Shown here: positions 1 to 12,200 of the stretch, piece after piece
Position numbering within the stretch: the first letter of the stretch is position 1
How the letters are laid out: every line of letters begins with the position of its first letter
Assembly: GCF_035046485.1 (NCBI RefSeq)
Contig: NC_085138.1
Span: forward strand, 40,087,464-40,151,463
Source: Aedes albopictus
Lineage: Eukaryota; Arthropoda; Insecta; Diptera; Culicidae
Direction: 5' to 3'
DNA length: 64,000 nt
Made by a program: the position numbers and the translations under genes
Notes under the pieces: generated by a model
Told to the model about the DNA's origin: nothing
Seen by the model: the letters and a program-made list of their open reading frames with translations, nothing else
Database searches by the model: none

Positions 1-399
1 AAAACAAAGCAAACGATCATGATGAAATGAAACGTCAGTCTTGTAAAGTATTTTGCACGAGTAAGTTGGATTACTCGTCGGGTGCATCCCGGGTGATAAG
101 ATCCGACCGATTGAATTGGATTGGAATTGCCATGGTGTCCTTCCGGACACGACACTCAGTAATAGTGGTTTTCATACTTCTTGTTTTGTCGACGACTACC
201 TAACATTATTGTTAGATGGTATTTGCATCAGCACCCTGTTCGAAGCCGTAATGACCAATCGAATCAGTGAATCCGGGCAAAACCTTTATTGTTTTATTTT
301 TCATGGAATGGCGAAATCGTGAGTATTCCACGATTCCACCTTTACGTCTTTTGTTCCGATTGCAATGTGACGGAACAGGTAAAAGAACATTGGAGTTAT
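1..399. other. Unassigned non-coding stretch
   Basis: No gene, tRNA or clear repeat end was recognised here. The short reading frames overlap one another on both strands and carry no recognisable domain. If the TANGO2 exon at 5682 belongs to a gene running from the left, this is probably intron. Confidence 0.4.
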
Positions 400-617
400 A
401 AAAAAAAGACACTACACCGTCTTCAGCCAGAGGCTGCACAGACTGAACATTACATACACGAGACAACGGACAACACACATAACACCCAGTGGCCCAATGG
501 AGAATTTTCCGTTTGACGAAAAGTTTTCCCCGACTGGAGCGGGAATCGAATCCGCACTCCGAGGCTTACGAAACGCCTAGACGACTGACGCCGCTAATCG
601 CACGGCCACAAAGCCCC
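400..617 (-). mobile_element. tRNA-derived SINE (minus strand)
   Basis: Read on the minus strand, the right end looks like a tRNA: a box A-like segment (TGGCCGTGCGATTAGCGG) and a box B-like GGATTCGATTCCC. A non-tRNA body follows and ends in a run of eight T, a possible pol III stop. A shorter relative with the same tRNA-like part and the same end lies at 21868-21975. Family assignment is inference; the internal promoter boxes are seen. Confidence 0.6.
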
Positions 618-1442
618 TTTATTCGAAGATTTCCTAACACGTTACATTATTGATATAAAATCACGATCACATGTTATTTATCATTCACATCTCTCCAAAA
701 GTTTCTTCAAAGATTCTTCCAGAAAGATTTAGTGATGCCTCCAGAAGATCCATCAGGAATTCCTCAAGAAATTCTTCAGGGATGCCTCCAGGGTTGATTT
801 TTTTTTCAGACGATCCCCCAGGAAGATCTCGATACCTTCAGAGTACCTTCAGAGAAAACTCCAGGAGTTCCTTAAGTAATTATTTCAGGAGGATTCAGGG
901 ATACATCCAGAAGATCCTTCAGGGATCCCTATAAGAGGTCCTCCAGGGATTATTCTGAAGGATTCCTTCTACAAGTTTCTTTAGGAACCAGTCCAGGAGC
1001 TTTCTCAGGGATCCTTCAGAAATTTCTCTTAAATTCCAAAAACGGATTTCTCCTGACGTTCTGTAGGGATCGCTCAATAAGGTTCTTCAGGAATTACTCT
1101 GGCAGTTTCATCACGTGTTCCTTCCAAATTCCTTCTAATATGCATTCTGGAATTTCTTCAAGAATCCCTCCTGAAATTCCTTCGGAGGTTCCTCTTGGAA
1201 TTACTTCCGGGTACCTTATAAAACATTTTCAGAGATTCTTTCAGAACTGAAGTTGCTTCAGAAATCTCTTCATGAGTTCTAGGAGAATTCCGGGATTCCT
1301 ATATAAGAGAGATTTCTCTTGGAATTACTTCGGGGTACCTTATCAAACATTTTCAGAGATTCTTTTAGAACTGAAGTTCCTTCAGAAGTCCCTCCAGGAT
1401 TTCCGGGAATCCTATATAAGAGTTCATTCTAAGATTCCTTCA

Positions 1443-1819
1443 CTGTTTAGTCAAATATCACCTACGGCTTATCAATATAGTCGAAGAGGATGTTTGTCGT
1501 TTTTGCAATGAGGAAACTGAGACCTCTGAACATTTGCTATGTGGCTGTATTGTGCTTTATAGCACAAGGCTAAAGTATTTTGACAAGGGATTTTTACAGC
1601 CCTCTGATATATGGTCGTTATCCCCTTGTAAGGTAATTCATTTTATACGATATATTATTCCCTGCTGGGAAAATACCGATAATCATGTGCAGAGGGTCTC
1701 TACTCATAGTGACCTATCGCCTTGAGATACGGTTAAACATTAAAGTGGGTGGTGTATCACAATAGATCAGAGAAATGGTCGCAGTGATAAGTAACCCTAC
1801 AAAAAAAAAAAAAAAAAAA
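1443..1819 (+). mobile_element. 5'-truncated LINE, 3' end with poly-A
   Basis: A frame ending at 1725 encodes the C-terminus of a non-LTR retrotransposon ORF2, with a Cys-rich motif CRFCNEETETSEHLLCGC (the C-x2-C...H-x4-C pattern seen near the end of such proteins). An untranslated tail and 19 A residues (1801-1819) follow. A 12-bp target duplication, AAGATTCCTTCA, flanks it (1431-1442 and 1818-1829). Such a fragment is what target-primed reverse transcription leaves. The motif fits the I/R1/LOA-type group; the clade is not certain. Confidence 0.8.
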
Positions 1820-3426
1820 GATTCCTTCAGGATATCCTCCTTAGATTCTTCGAGAAGTTCCTTTAGGGATTCTTCCAGGAGTTCTTCCAGGGATTGCTCC
1901 TGAAGTTCTTTCCGATTGTAGATTGAGATTGAGATTATTACAGGAGGACTCACGGATGCCTCCAGGAGTTACATTCAGAAATTCCTTCAGCAGATCTTTA
2001 AGAGAATCATGTAGGAGTTATTTCAATAATTTTCTTAGGATTAGAATCAGACATACCTATCTCCAGGATATTCTTGAGGGATCTTTAATGGAGTTTCTAC
2101 AAGAATTCCTGTAGGATATCCTTCTGGAATTCCTCCAGGAATTTCTTAGGTGGATACCTCCTGCAAATCCTTCCTGTACCCAGAAAGATTCCCTTTGAGA
2201 GTTTTCGCTGAAAATCCTTCGACAATTCCGCATGGAAATCCTTCGGTGATTCCTTCCGGAATTTCTTCGGGAATTAGCCCTGGAATTCCAACAGAGATTT
2301 CTCCTGAATTTCTTCGGGGATTCCTCTTGGATTTCTTTCGCAGATTGCTTCTCGATTTCCTTCGGGAATTCCTCTTGGAATATATGCAGAGATTCCTTCT
2401 AGAACCCCTCGGGAATTTCTCCTGGAATTCTTTCGGGGATTCCTCCTGGAATTCCTTCGCGGTTTCCTCCGTGAATTTATTTTGTGATTCCTCTTAGACT
2501 TCCTTCAGGAATTCATCATGAAATTCCTCCGGGGATTCCTCCTGGTTTTAATTTAGGGATTTCACCTGGAGTTCCTTCGAGGATTTCCACTGGAAATCTT
2601 TCGAGCATTCCTTTTGGAATTCCTTTGGAGATTCCTTTTGGAATTCCTTCGGAGATTCCTCCTAGAGTTCATTATTAAATTTCTCCTGGAATTCGTTCAG
2701 GAGATCCTTCGGGAATTCCATCGGGTATTACTTCTGGACTTCCTTCAGGGATTCCTCCTGAACTTCCTTAGGGGATTCCTCCTGGAAATAATTCGAAGAT
2801 TTCTCCTAGGATTCCTTCGTGGATTCCTCCTAGGATTCCTTCGTGGATTCCTCCTAGAATTGATTCGTGGATTTCTCCTGGAATTCCCTTGGAGATTTCT
2901 CCTGGACTTACTATGGGGATTCCTCTTGGAATTCCTTCGGGGATTCCTCCTGGTTTTTATTTAGGGATTTCACCTGGAGTACCTTCGGGGATTCCCCCTG
3001 GAATTCTTTCGAAGATTCCTTTTGGAATCCCTTCGGAGATTCCTACTAGATTTCATTATTGAATTTTTCCTGGAATTCGTTTAGGAAATCCTCCGGGAAT
3101 TCCATCGGGTATTCCTTCTGGACTTCTTTCAGGGATTCCCCCTGGACTTCCTTAGGGGATTGCTCCTGAAATTAATTCATAGATTCCTCCTAGAATTCCT
3201 TCGGAGATTTCTCCTAGGATTCCTTCGGAGATTGCTCCTGGAATTCCATTGGAGAGTTCTCCTTGAATTCTTTCTGCGATTCCTTCGCGGATACCTCCTA
3301 TTGTTCTTTCGGGAATTTCTCCTGGAATTCCTTCGGCTTTCCTCTTGGAGTTCCTTTAGAGAATCCTTCTGTACTTTACTACTTCTGATTATTTTTTCAG
3401 AGATTCCGCCTGATATAACGTCGGGG

Positions 3427-3610
3427 TGTGGAGCGGACCTGGTGTGATGGTTAAAACACTTGACTATCACGCCGAGGACCTGGGATCGAATCCCACTCCC
3501 GACAAACTCGCAAAAATGTGAGTTCTTCCTTCGGAAGGGAAGTAAAGCGTGGGTCCCGAGATGAACTAGCCTAGGGCTAAAAATCTCGTTAATACAGATA
3601 AAAAAAAAAA
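3427..3610 (+). mobile_element. Feilai-like tRNA-derived SINE
   Basis: The element has a tRNA-like head (GTGTGATGGTTA box A region; GGATCGAATCCC box B), a short body and an A-rich tail at 3600-3610. A 9-bp duplication ACGTCGGGG flanks it (3418-3426, 3610-3618). A close relative lies at 32538-32711. Feilai is the known abundant tRNA-related SINE of Aedes; the name is by resemblance from memory. It sits inside the 24-bp array. Confidence 0.8.
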
Positions 3611-5440
3611 CGTCGGGGATACCTCTTGAAATTTCTACGGGAATTCCTCCTGGAATTTCTTCGGAGATACCTCCTGGATTTCCTTCGGAGTTTCCTCTTG
3701 CAATTCCTTTGGTGGGGATTCCTTCTCGAACTCCTTTGAACAATATTTCTAGAATTTTTTGAGAATAGCTCCTGGAGACTTCCTTCATGGATTCCTCCAA
3801 AAAATCATTCAGGGATTTCTCTTGATTTTCGTGGATTCCTCTGGGAATTCCACCGAGGTTTCCTTTGGAGATTACTCCTGAAATTCCTCATAGCATTCCT
3901 GCAGTTCCTTCGGGATTTCGGGATTGTATTTCTTCGGTGATTTCTCGTACAATTCCTTCGGAAAGTCCTCCTGGAATTAGGAGATTCTTCCTAGGGTTCT
4001 TTCGGGGATTCCTTCTTGAATTTCTTTGGAGATTCCTTCTGGATTTCCCAAGGGACTTTCTCTTCATGAAATTCCACCGGGGTTTTCTCTTGAAAAACCT
4101 TTGAGGATTCCGCTTGGAATGCCTTTGGTGATTTCTCTTCGAATTTTTTCGCCAATTCCACCTAGAATTCTCTCAGGGATTTCTCCTGGAATTCCTTCAG
4201 AGATTCCTCCGTGTACTCCTGATTTTATTTTCAGAGATTCCTCCTGATATACCGTCGGGGATTTCTTTTGAAATTTCTACGTGAATTCCTCCCGGAATTT
4301 CGTCGGAAATACCTCCTGGATTTCCTTCGGAGTTTCCTCTTGCAATTCCTTTGGTGGGGATTTCTTCTCGAACTTCTTTGAAAATTATTTCTGGAATTCC
4401 TTTGGGGATACCGCTTGGAGACTTCTTTCGTGGATTCCTCCTAAAAATCTTTCAGGGATTTCTCTTGATATTCCTTCGTGGATTTCTGTGGGAATTCCAC
4501 CGAGGTTTCCTCCTGAAATTCCTTTGGCGATTCCTCTTAGAATACCTTTGGAGATTCCTCCTGAAATTCCTCATAGAATTCCTCCTCCAAGATTCCTCCT
4601 GTAATTCCTTCGGGATTTCGGGATTGAATTTCTTCGGTGATCCCTCCTAGAATTACTTCGGAAAGTTCTCCTGAAATTAGGGGATTCTTCCTAGAGTTTC
4701 TTCGGGGATTCCTTCTTGAATTTATTTGGGAATTGCTCCTGGATTTCCCAAGGGACTTCCTCTTGAAATTCCATCGGGGTTTTCTTTTGATCTTTAAACC
4801 TTAAAGGATTGCGCTTGGAATCTCTTTGGTGATTCCTCTTCGAATATCTTCGCCAATTCCTCCAAGAATTCTCTCAGGGATTTCTCCTGGAATTCATTCA
4901 GAGATTCCTCTGTGTATTTTTCGTTGATTCCTTCTAAAAATCCTTTGAGGATTTTTTTCGAATTCTCTTGAAAATTCCCACTGGAACTCTTTGAGGATTT
5001 CTTCTGAAAATTCTCTTTGGATTCTTGCTTAAATTTCTTTGGGATTCTGCTTGGATATTTTTCGTTGATTCTTCCTTAGAGGATTCCTTCTCGAACTTCT
5101 TTGGAAATTCGCGGAGGAATTCCTTCGGGGATTGCACTTGGAATTCCTTCGGGGATTCCTGCTGTAATTCCTTTGGTATTCCTGCTTGAATTCATTTGTG
5201 GAATCCTCCCCATTCCTTCGGAGATTTTTCCTAGATTTCATTCTAAAGTTTCTCGAAAATTCCAGACAGGGATTTCTTCAGAAGTTTCTGCAGGGATCCC
5301 TCTAAGAGATTTTCTTGAACCACCAGAGATTTCTGCAGAAGTTCCTTCAGGGTTTCATACAGCAGTTCCTGCAGAGATTAGTTCAGAATTTTCGTCATGG
5401 ATTTCTCCAGGAGTTTCTCAATGACCTCCTGATCTCCTGG

Positions 5441-5681
5441 AATTCTTTCTAAGATTTCCCCTGAAATCATCAAACGTAATGGTTATGAAAAAAAAAACAA
5501 CTAATTTCTTGCACTTATCGGCGGCTATGGGTATGCACTCGGTTTTCAGGACAAAGTTGTTCCTGCTCAAGTGGTCCTACAATTGTAATTTTGCTTGTAA
5601 TATATGATATTTTAGTACTAGTCCCGAAATTACAATGAACAAGGAAATTTCAGAAAATATTATCCCTTTTCTCTTCCACAG
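5441..5681 (+). other. Intron end upstream of TANGO2 last exon
   Basis: This non-repetitive AT-rich sequence leads into a strong splice acceptor with a pyrimidine-rich tract (TTTTCTCTTCCACAG) ending at 5681. A weaker acceptor (ATTTCAG) lies at about 5653. Confidence 0.5.
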
Positions 5682-5898
5682 ACACTTTCCGGATAAAGAG
5701 TTGTCTCGTCGTGTACCGCAATTCACGGAAAAGCTGGCCAGCATCCACGTACGATTCCCGGAATCGGGCTACGGCAGCCGCACCCGAACCGTTATCCTGA
5801 TCGACCACGAAAACCATATGGATTTCATCGAAGAAACAATGGTTACAGCCGATCCGGATGGCGAGTGGAAACGAACCCACATAGAGCGACAGTTTTAG
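5682..5898 (+). CDS. TANGO2: TANGO2 homologue, last exon (partial gene)
   Basis: This exon encodes about 71 C-terminal residues of a TANGO2/NRDE-domain protein, ending at the stop at 5896-5898. Seen: the segment SIHVRFPESGYGSRTRTVIL, then DHENHMDFIEETMV and a W-K-R-T-H-I-E ending. This matches the family's end pattern (valine-rich strand, glycine, GSRTxTVIL, acidic loop, aromatic terminal strand). TANGO2 proteins are NTN-hydrolase-like, linked to Golgi/ER organisation and haem or lipid handling; the molecular activity is debated. The start was set at the pyrimidine-rich acceptor at 5680-5681, in phase 1. The in-frame ATG at 5635 lies in the intron and is not favoured. The rest of the gene is probably left of the window, because 1-5440 is repeat. 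The 3' UTR runs towards RRP12, tail to tail; a weak ATTAAA lies at 6051. Confidence 0.75.
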
Positions 5899-5969
5899 AA
5901 GGGGATTCCACAAGGGCTTTCGGACCAACCAGGACCAACCTCGTCGTAAAGATAATATATAGAAACTGT

Positions 5970-5975
5970 TTTATT
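5970..5975 (-). promoter_or_regulatory. Poly-A signal of RRP12 (AATAAA)
   Basis: TTTATT on the plus strand reads AATAAA on the minus strand, about 160 nt past the RRP12 stop. Transcripts of RRP12 and TANGO2 would overlap antisense in this 240-bp gap. Confidence 0.6.
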
Positions 5976-6136
5976 TACACTCGGAATCAGCATATTCCCG
6001 TTCTGACTTGACCCAACAAACTCTACTTCAATAGCCAGTAGATAGCAACGATTAAACTCAGTTACAACTTGAATCAACATGTGCTATGAGGATTGCCGAA
6101 AGAACTTCCCTTACCTTAGGCCGAAACCAGCGCATT

Positions 6137-6251
6137 CTACTTACGCTTGGAACCAGCTTTTTTCACCATTCGATTCTTCGCCCCGGCTGCCGCACCCTTC
6201 CGGGCTCCCTTGACAATACTCTTGAACTGACCGGCGTTCTTTGCTCGTTTT
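6137..6251 (-). CDS. RRP12: RRP12 exon 7 (C-terminus)
   Basis: This terminal 115-bp exon follows TTTCCCAG and encodes [19 protein letters not shown] and onward to a basic end GSKRK with stop at 6139-6137. Basic C-termini of this type are usual for nucleolar RRP12. It is too short for an ORF scan; the frame join with exon 6 supports it. Confidence 0.85.
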
Positions 6252-9200
6252 CTGGGAAAATAATCGCAAATGTGTTAGTTAGTAAATTTACCCGTGGTTT
6301 TCGAATTCAGCTTACCGTCTATTCAGCGAATTCCTGCTCAGTGGCACATAAGCATACGGTTCATGCTTGCCCTTCTTCAGCATATCGCCCTGTGCCTTCT
6401 TGGATTTGTACTCCGTTCCGGCGGAGGCGTAAGTCTTGGCGCTTTTGTTGGACTTGGTCGATTTGCTGCTGTATCCGGACTTGACCGACGCCGCCACCGG
6501 TCGATGGATACCCTTTCCACCGGCCACGTACCGACTGCTGGCACCGCTCATGCCCGACCGCATACTCATCGCTTCCATTGCCTTTCGCTTGCGAGACGAG
6601 GGTCCGTCGGCCTCGGCACCGGCTTCCTCCCCGCGCTCAGCATCCGAATCACTCTCCTCCTCGTCGTACACTCGCTTTTTGGCTTTGTCCTTATAACCGA
6701 CATTCTCGTCCGGATCCTCGTCCGAATCGGAGTAGTCTTCAATGTCCTCGATGATTAACCGACCATCCGAAGCCGTCGCGAAGCCTCGATTGACATCCTT
6801 CTTCTTCTTGGGCTGCGATGTGCCCGGCTGAGAGTGATCCATCGGCTGAGATGCTGCAAGAGGAAATATTATTCAAAGATCATGTGGGATGTGATGTTGT
6901 TATCGAGCTCACTGGTAATCTTGCTGATCGCATCCAAATCCGCCAGATCCACAATGTTTTCCGGCGACTCCTTGATGTAGGTGTCCATCTTCTTCTTGGC
7001 CCTTTTTTCGTCCTCCACGCCCGAATCGGAGTCCGATTCCGAGTCCTCCAGAATGTCATCGATCGTTAGACTCTTCTTCTCCAAATGACCGGCCAAGCCG
7101 TCGTCCTCATCGTCATCTTCGTCATCCTGGCTGGCACCCTTTTTGTTCTTCTTCTGATCGGCCAGCTTGTTCCGTTTGGCCCGGGCCAATTCCTTGCGAA
7201 TCTTCTTCAATCGCTTGTGGGTAACTTCATCGTTTCCGGGCACTAGTTTGACGATCTCCTCCGCTCCGAATCGCTTGCATAACCGCTTGAGAGTGTATCC
7301 CACCAGCAATCGACAGTGTCGCTTTGTATCCGGAACCATTTGAGAGAGGGCTTTTGTCTACAAATCGATTACGTAAAGTTACAAAAGATCTTCATCATAA
7401 ACTTTCAAACAACTCACAATCAACGGCAGATCGTTGGTGACCAACGGCACCGGCAGGATCTTGATGTACAACAGCAGGAAGTTAATGGCGGCATCCACCT
7501 CGGAACGATTGTTGCCCACCATGATGGTCAGAACCTGTTCCAGCATGAAGCGGAGCGATTCCACCGTCATGGCACCGGTAAAGGTCTGCAGAACGTTCTT
7601 CAACACCCAGATGGTGTTCGTAACCAGAGTTGTATCGCCGACCAATCCGGCGATGATCAAATTCTCAAAGTCCTTGATTTTGCCCTCGATCTATGATGGA
7701 ATAGATGAAAGATTAATGTGAAGACAGGTTAAAGTTCCCGACCCTATTACTTACATTGAACATGTTGCCGATCAGTTCGATCAGATCGTTCGAGAGGTTT
7801 TCGTGCTTGACGGCTTCCACCGAGTAGGAAGCGACCGCCTCCGGAACCGTCCGGGTAATGATCTTGTTGCTGAGCTTAACCTCCGGGTTCTTCTCGATGA
7901 GCAGTTTTAGACATCTGCGAAATGGAAAATTTAAGTGATATTACTAGAATGTTTGAAGACCTTCTTTAATACAGATGGATATTGCGCAGCTTATCGATAC
8001 GGCGAAGCTACTCCATTTGTCATAAAGTCGTTAAGCATAATATCATTAGGCATAATGTATTTTGTCATAAAACCATTTAGTATAATCATAAGATAGGTAT
8101 GCCTAATGACCATTTGGCTTATAGCCCATTTAGCAAAACGTGAAGAACAGCCTCAAGTAAGCCAAGTAGATAAGACTTTGGACCGGAAAATTTCTCGACT
8201 TCCTATGCATAAGGCACCCGGAAGATTTCTCGTAGGAGCCCTGGGGAAATTGTCGAAGGGTCTCCTGGTGAAATTCCTCGAGGAACTATCGGAGAACTCC
8301 TCGAGGAATTCGCATTGGTACTACTAGAGGAATTCTTGATAGAACTTCTCGAAGGATTGCCGAAAAACATCTAGAAGTCCCTGGAGGATCTCCCGGAGGA
8401 ATTACAGGAAGTCCACCCGGTGGAGCTCCTAGAAAAGTTGTCAGTCAAACTCCTAGAGAAATTCCCGTTGTAAATCTTGGAATTTTGCTTCAAAAACTCC
8501 GGATGAATTTCCAGTGACGAATACCGGGAAATTCTTCGGAAGATCCTCCAGGCAGGAATCTCTTGAAGTTTTTCGGCAATTCTTCGAGTTCTATCGAGAA
8601 TTCCTCTAGTAGTACTAATGCATAAATCTTCGGGAATTTCTCCAAGAGTTTCTCCAAGAATTTCTCCAGGGCTTTCTACGAGATCTCTTCAGAAGTTCCT
8701 TTGGGAAATTCTCCTGGGGTTCCTACGGGAATTGTTCCGGGAATTGCTTCAGGAATTCCTCCGGGAGTTGCTTCAGAAGTTCCTTCGGAAATTCCTTCAG
8801 GAGTTATTACGTGAATTGCTTTTGGAGTTCCTCCGGGAACTGCTCCAGAAGCTCCTTCGGTAATTGCTCTTGGAATACCTCCGGGAATTGCTCTATGAGT
8901 TCATCCGGGAATTGCTGCAGTGATTTCTCGGGAAAATGCCCCTGGAGTTCCTCCGGGAATACCTCCACAAGTACTAGAGATACATAGGGAATTCTCTAAG
9001 TGTTGACAGTAGGAATAACAGTATTAGTTCTACTAAGACTTTCTCCAGAAGTTTCATTGGAAATTTCCCTTGGAGTTCCACTGGGAGTTCCTCTGTAATT
9101 TCCACCTACAGAACAACCGAATTCTACAAAAGATAAACTACTAAAGTCATGTATCATGTAGAGCTTGTACAATGAGAGTATATCCCTTTCGTGCCGAACA

Positions 9201-12200
9201 CATTTTTTTCAATTGTTTTTTCCTCAAAATATGTGATGTAAATAATTTTTATGATCGAGTTATTACTCTAACTTGTATTTCTGAGCCTCAGCTTTGATTG
9301 GAATTGTTTATAAAAAACGCCACGATAAGTTAAACAAAAAGTAAACAATCACCCTAGAAGTTGAACAAATTCTATCTGTCGTATTTTTATAAATATTTGT
9401 TTAATCCAGGTATGCAAAGATAAAAATCGATAGAAAAAGAATAGTTCTGCAAAACGGCGAAGAAAAAGTGGTGCTTTGTTGAAAAGCACAAGATTTCTGG
9501 GTGGTCAAAGTGAGACCAGCACAATTGTGCTGTTTCGTCCCCAAGGCGGTCCAAGTTCCATCGGTAATTGCCTATTCTTAGGCGTTTTATGGTATAGAAT
9601 CTTGATTTTAATTATTAAATCAATACAGTGTTAGTTTGTAATTTCAACTCAAGAAACACGATATCAGCTTGTACGAGTTTTTAAGGAACTTTGAATACTT
9701 GGGTGAAAAATTTTACTCCATATTATCAAAATCATGAATTAGATTGGAACAGGGATTTGCTGTTCTTATTATCTTCTTTTTATATACTTCTATGATTTGA
9801 ATACCCTGTCAAGCTGATCTCGTGTTCCTAGATTTAAAATTATACGTCTAAATTTCTACAAACTAACACTTTGCAGTGATTTAATAATTACAATAAATCT
9901 TCTGTACCAAAAAACGCCTAAAAGTAAGCAATTTTTAGCAATTACTTAGAGAACATCGACCGGCTTGAGGACATTGACCCCAAAAAGTGCATAGGTGGAT
10001 AAAGTAGCCGTAGTAAAGAAAGTTTTATTCTAGAGGACGTTAAGTTTATAAGAGAAAATTTGAGATAATCATTTTTTTATGGTCCGTCATGAAAGGTATA
10101 TTACAGGTGGGGAAGAAGAAGAGATGGCTATGCATTAGTAAGGAAAGAAAAATGTAAACACAAATAGTGACGTCACTATTTGACATAAGTTCTTATGGGA
10201 GTTCGCTTTGCTTGTATGTAGTAGTGACATATTTTGCACCAGACACGGATCTCACGCTCACGAAGTATCTTCTTCCCCACCTTTATTAGACTCTCATTGT
10301 AGCTTGTACGTTTTCAATCCTCCTACTGACCCTACAACGATTAAAGATCTTATTCCGGTAGCACTCTAATTTCACCCTCGAGAAAAGTGTAGCCACGGCG
10401 TCGGTGATCATTGAATCTGTAGGATCTGTAGTTTAACAGCGTGTCGATATGCTTTACTTCTTCGGCTTTTTCCTTCGGTTCGTAACACCACTATACAGCT
10501 CTGATAGGCTTCTCAGACGATGACTGGTCCAGTAGTTTTCTTGTCTACGCCCTCCATCAATGTCCGCAAACAGAGCAACTCTTGGCAAGCTTCAACTAAG
10601 GCCTAATTTGGGGTAACCGGAGTCCAATGATCTGGGGTCCATCCGTAGGTAAGTATTCACTTTGATCCTGCAGAAAATGTCGAATGGCCGAAGTTTTCTT
10701 CTTAGCTTGAAATGTATCTTCAGTGTCCTTTCTAGGTTTAATCACCGCATGACTTTATGATAATTGAATTTTATTGGCTTTTCTCGGTGAATTTTATACT
10801 ACTTAAAGAAGGAGGGAGTAACGAAAGTTAAGAAACCCAAGTAACAATGAATGCTGAACAGTGAGAGTATTAGCTGAACAGTAGATGGTTAATAGTCTGG
10901 CTGAACACAATGACAGCTGAATATTGGTCTGAAGTATGGCTTATTCAACCTCTTTAACCAGCAACACATAGAAAACTGAATATCAAGTTGAATAGAATAT
11001 TATTCATCTGGGTAACCAGCTCAACATACACCAACATGCAGAATTAATCATCTGTTGTTCAACCAATAATCAAATATCACAGCGCAACATTATTTTGTCT
11101 CAAGAGCAAACTTATGTGTCTCCGAAGGTTTTTGGGCCGCTGAATCTGAATCCGGGCTCAGATTTGCTCTAACACGTCACAATTTTGAGCTATACCTCAA
11201 TTTATAGGGCAAAATATGCGATTTTGGGCTTTTTTGACTGCAAGCCATTAAGCATGGAAATATTTTTTGAGGCAATCAAAAGGTTAATTGGTCAATTAAC
11301 ATCTAAATTAACGACCCATGCAAAATATTTCGTTTTACCCAATCAAATTCGATAGATTTAAGCATTTTAAGTTAGTATGAAAACTTGCATGCAACTTTTG
11401 GAGGGTGACTTGTATGAGAAATATCGCACCTAACATAAATCGTTTAAAACTATCAAATTCGATTTGGTAAAACGAAATATTTTGCATCAGTCGTTAATTT
11501 AGATGTTAATTGACCAATTAACCTTTTGATTGTTTAAAAAAAAATATTTGCATGCTTAATGGCTTGCAGTCAAAAAAGCCCAAAATCGCATATTTTGCCC
11601 TATACATTGAGGTATAGCTCAAAATTGTGACGTGTTGGAGCAAATCTGAGCCCGGATTCGGATTCAGCGGCCCAAAATCTGCCAGAGACACATTAGTTTG
11701 CTCTTGAGACAGACCAAAAGTTAATTTTTGTTACGCTGTGTATTTTTTGACAGCTGACCCAAGCATGGTTTTCGTGAAGTCCACATCGTTTCTTCAGCCT
11801 CAATACAGACTTACACGGTAAAAAATCTACACTCTGATATGAACTGATTGGCACTTGAATTCGCACTACTGTCTAATCAGTTTGTTATCAATTCAATAAC
11901 ATTCGAAAAACAACATTCCATGCCTCTTCAATTTAAATGGAAATTCACTTCAATTCGTTGTTGACAATGTTTTGATTTCAAAACTAGAATTAAAAAAAAA
12001 GTGTTCACCACACCCAGATTCGATACCAGGACCTTGAGATTCATGGTCATCAGTTTCCCCACTACACTATATCTCATCTGTTAGAGAAATGCTTATCGAA
12101 GCGAAACACTTTCTACCACCTATATTTACTTTCATGTCCAAAACAGTCATTACCAAACCAATAGCTTTTCACTTTGAATCGTACTGCTTTATACAGTAGT

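Larger units (their letters stand above)
675..5440. repeat. Diverged 24-bp minisatellite array
   Basis: The block is built of degenerate 24-bp units of the type GGATTCCTCCTGGAATTCCT plus TCGG, easiest to see at 2200-3360. Because 24 is a multiple of three, the array stays open in several frames and yields false ORFs made of 8-residue repeats. Longer-period duplications are superimposed: about 124 bp near 1200-1430, about 415 bp (2528 against 2946) and about 640 bp (3611 against 4253). It is interrupted by a LINE fragment (1443-1819) and a SINE (3427-3610). Related arrays occur at 8220-9115, 15595-22090 and 32712-35760. Confidence 0.85.

Noticed and set aside
400..617. True tRNA gene
   Set aside because: Boxes A and B are present but the body continues into a SINE-type tail and the acceptor stem does not pair; a relative at 21868 is clearly a repeat.
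2150..4650. Many open frames of 60-207 codons rich in [12 protein letters not shown] repeats
   Set aside because: They are the 24-bp minisatellite read in different frames; 24 is divisible by three, so stops are rare. No start context, domain or splice structure supports a gene.
675..5440. CRISPR array
   Set aside because: Units are contiguous, diverged 24-mers without unique spacers, in a eukaryotic genome.
5635..5681. ATG at 5635 as the start of a small gene
   Set aside because: The C-terminal TANGO2 match begins after the splice acceptor at 5681; the 15 residues before it show no family resemblance.
6294..7696. Plus-strand frames opposite RRP12 exons
   Set aside because: They are shadows of minus-strand exons with conserved protein sequence and correct splice sites.
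10836..11760. Complete CCCAAGTAAC-type element
   Set aside because: A left end is visible but no inverted right end with duplication could be located.
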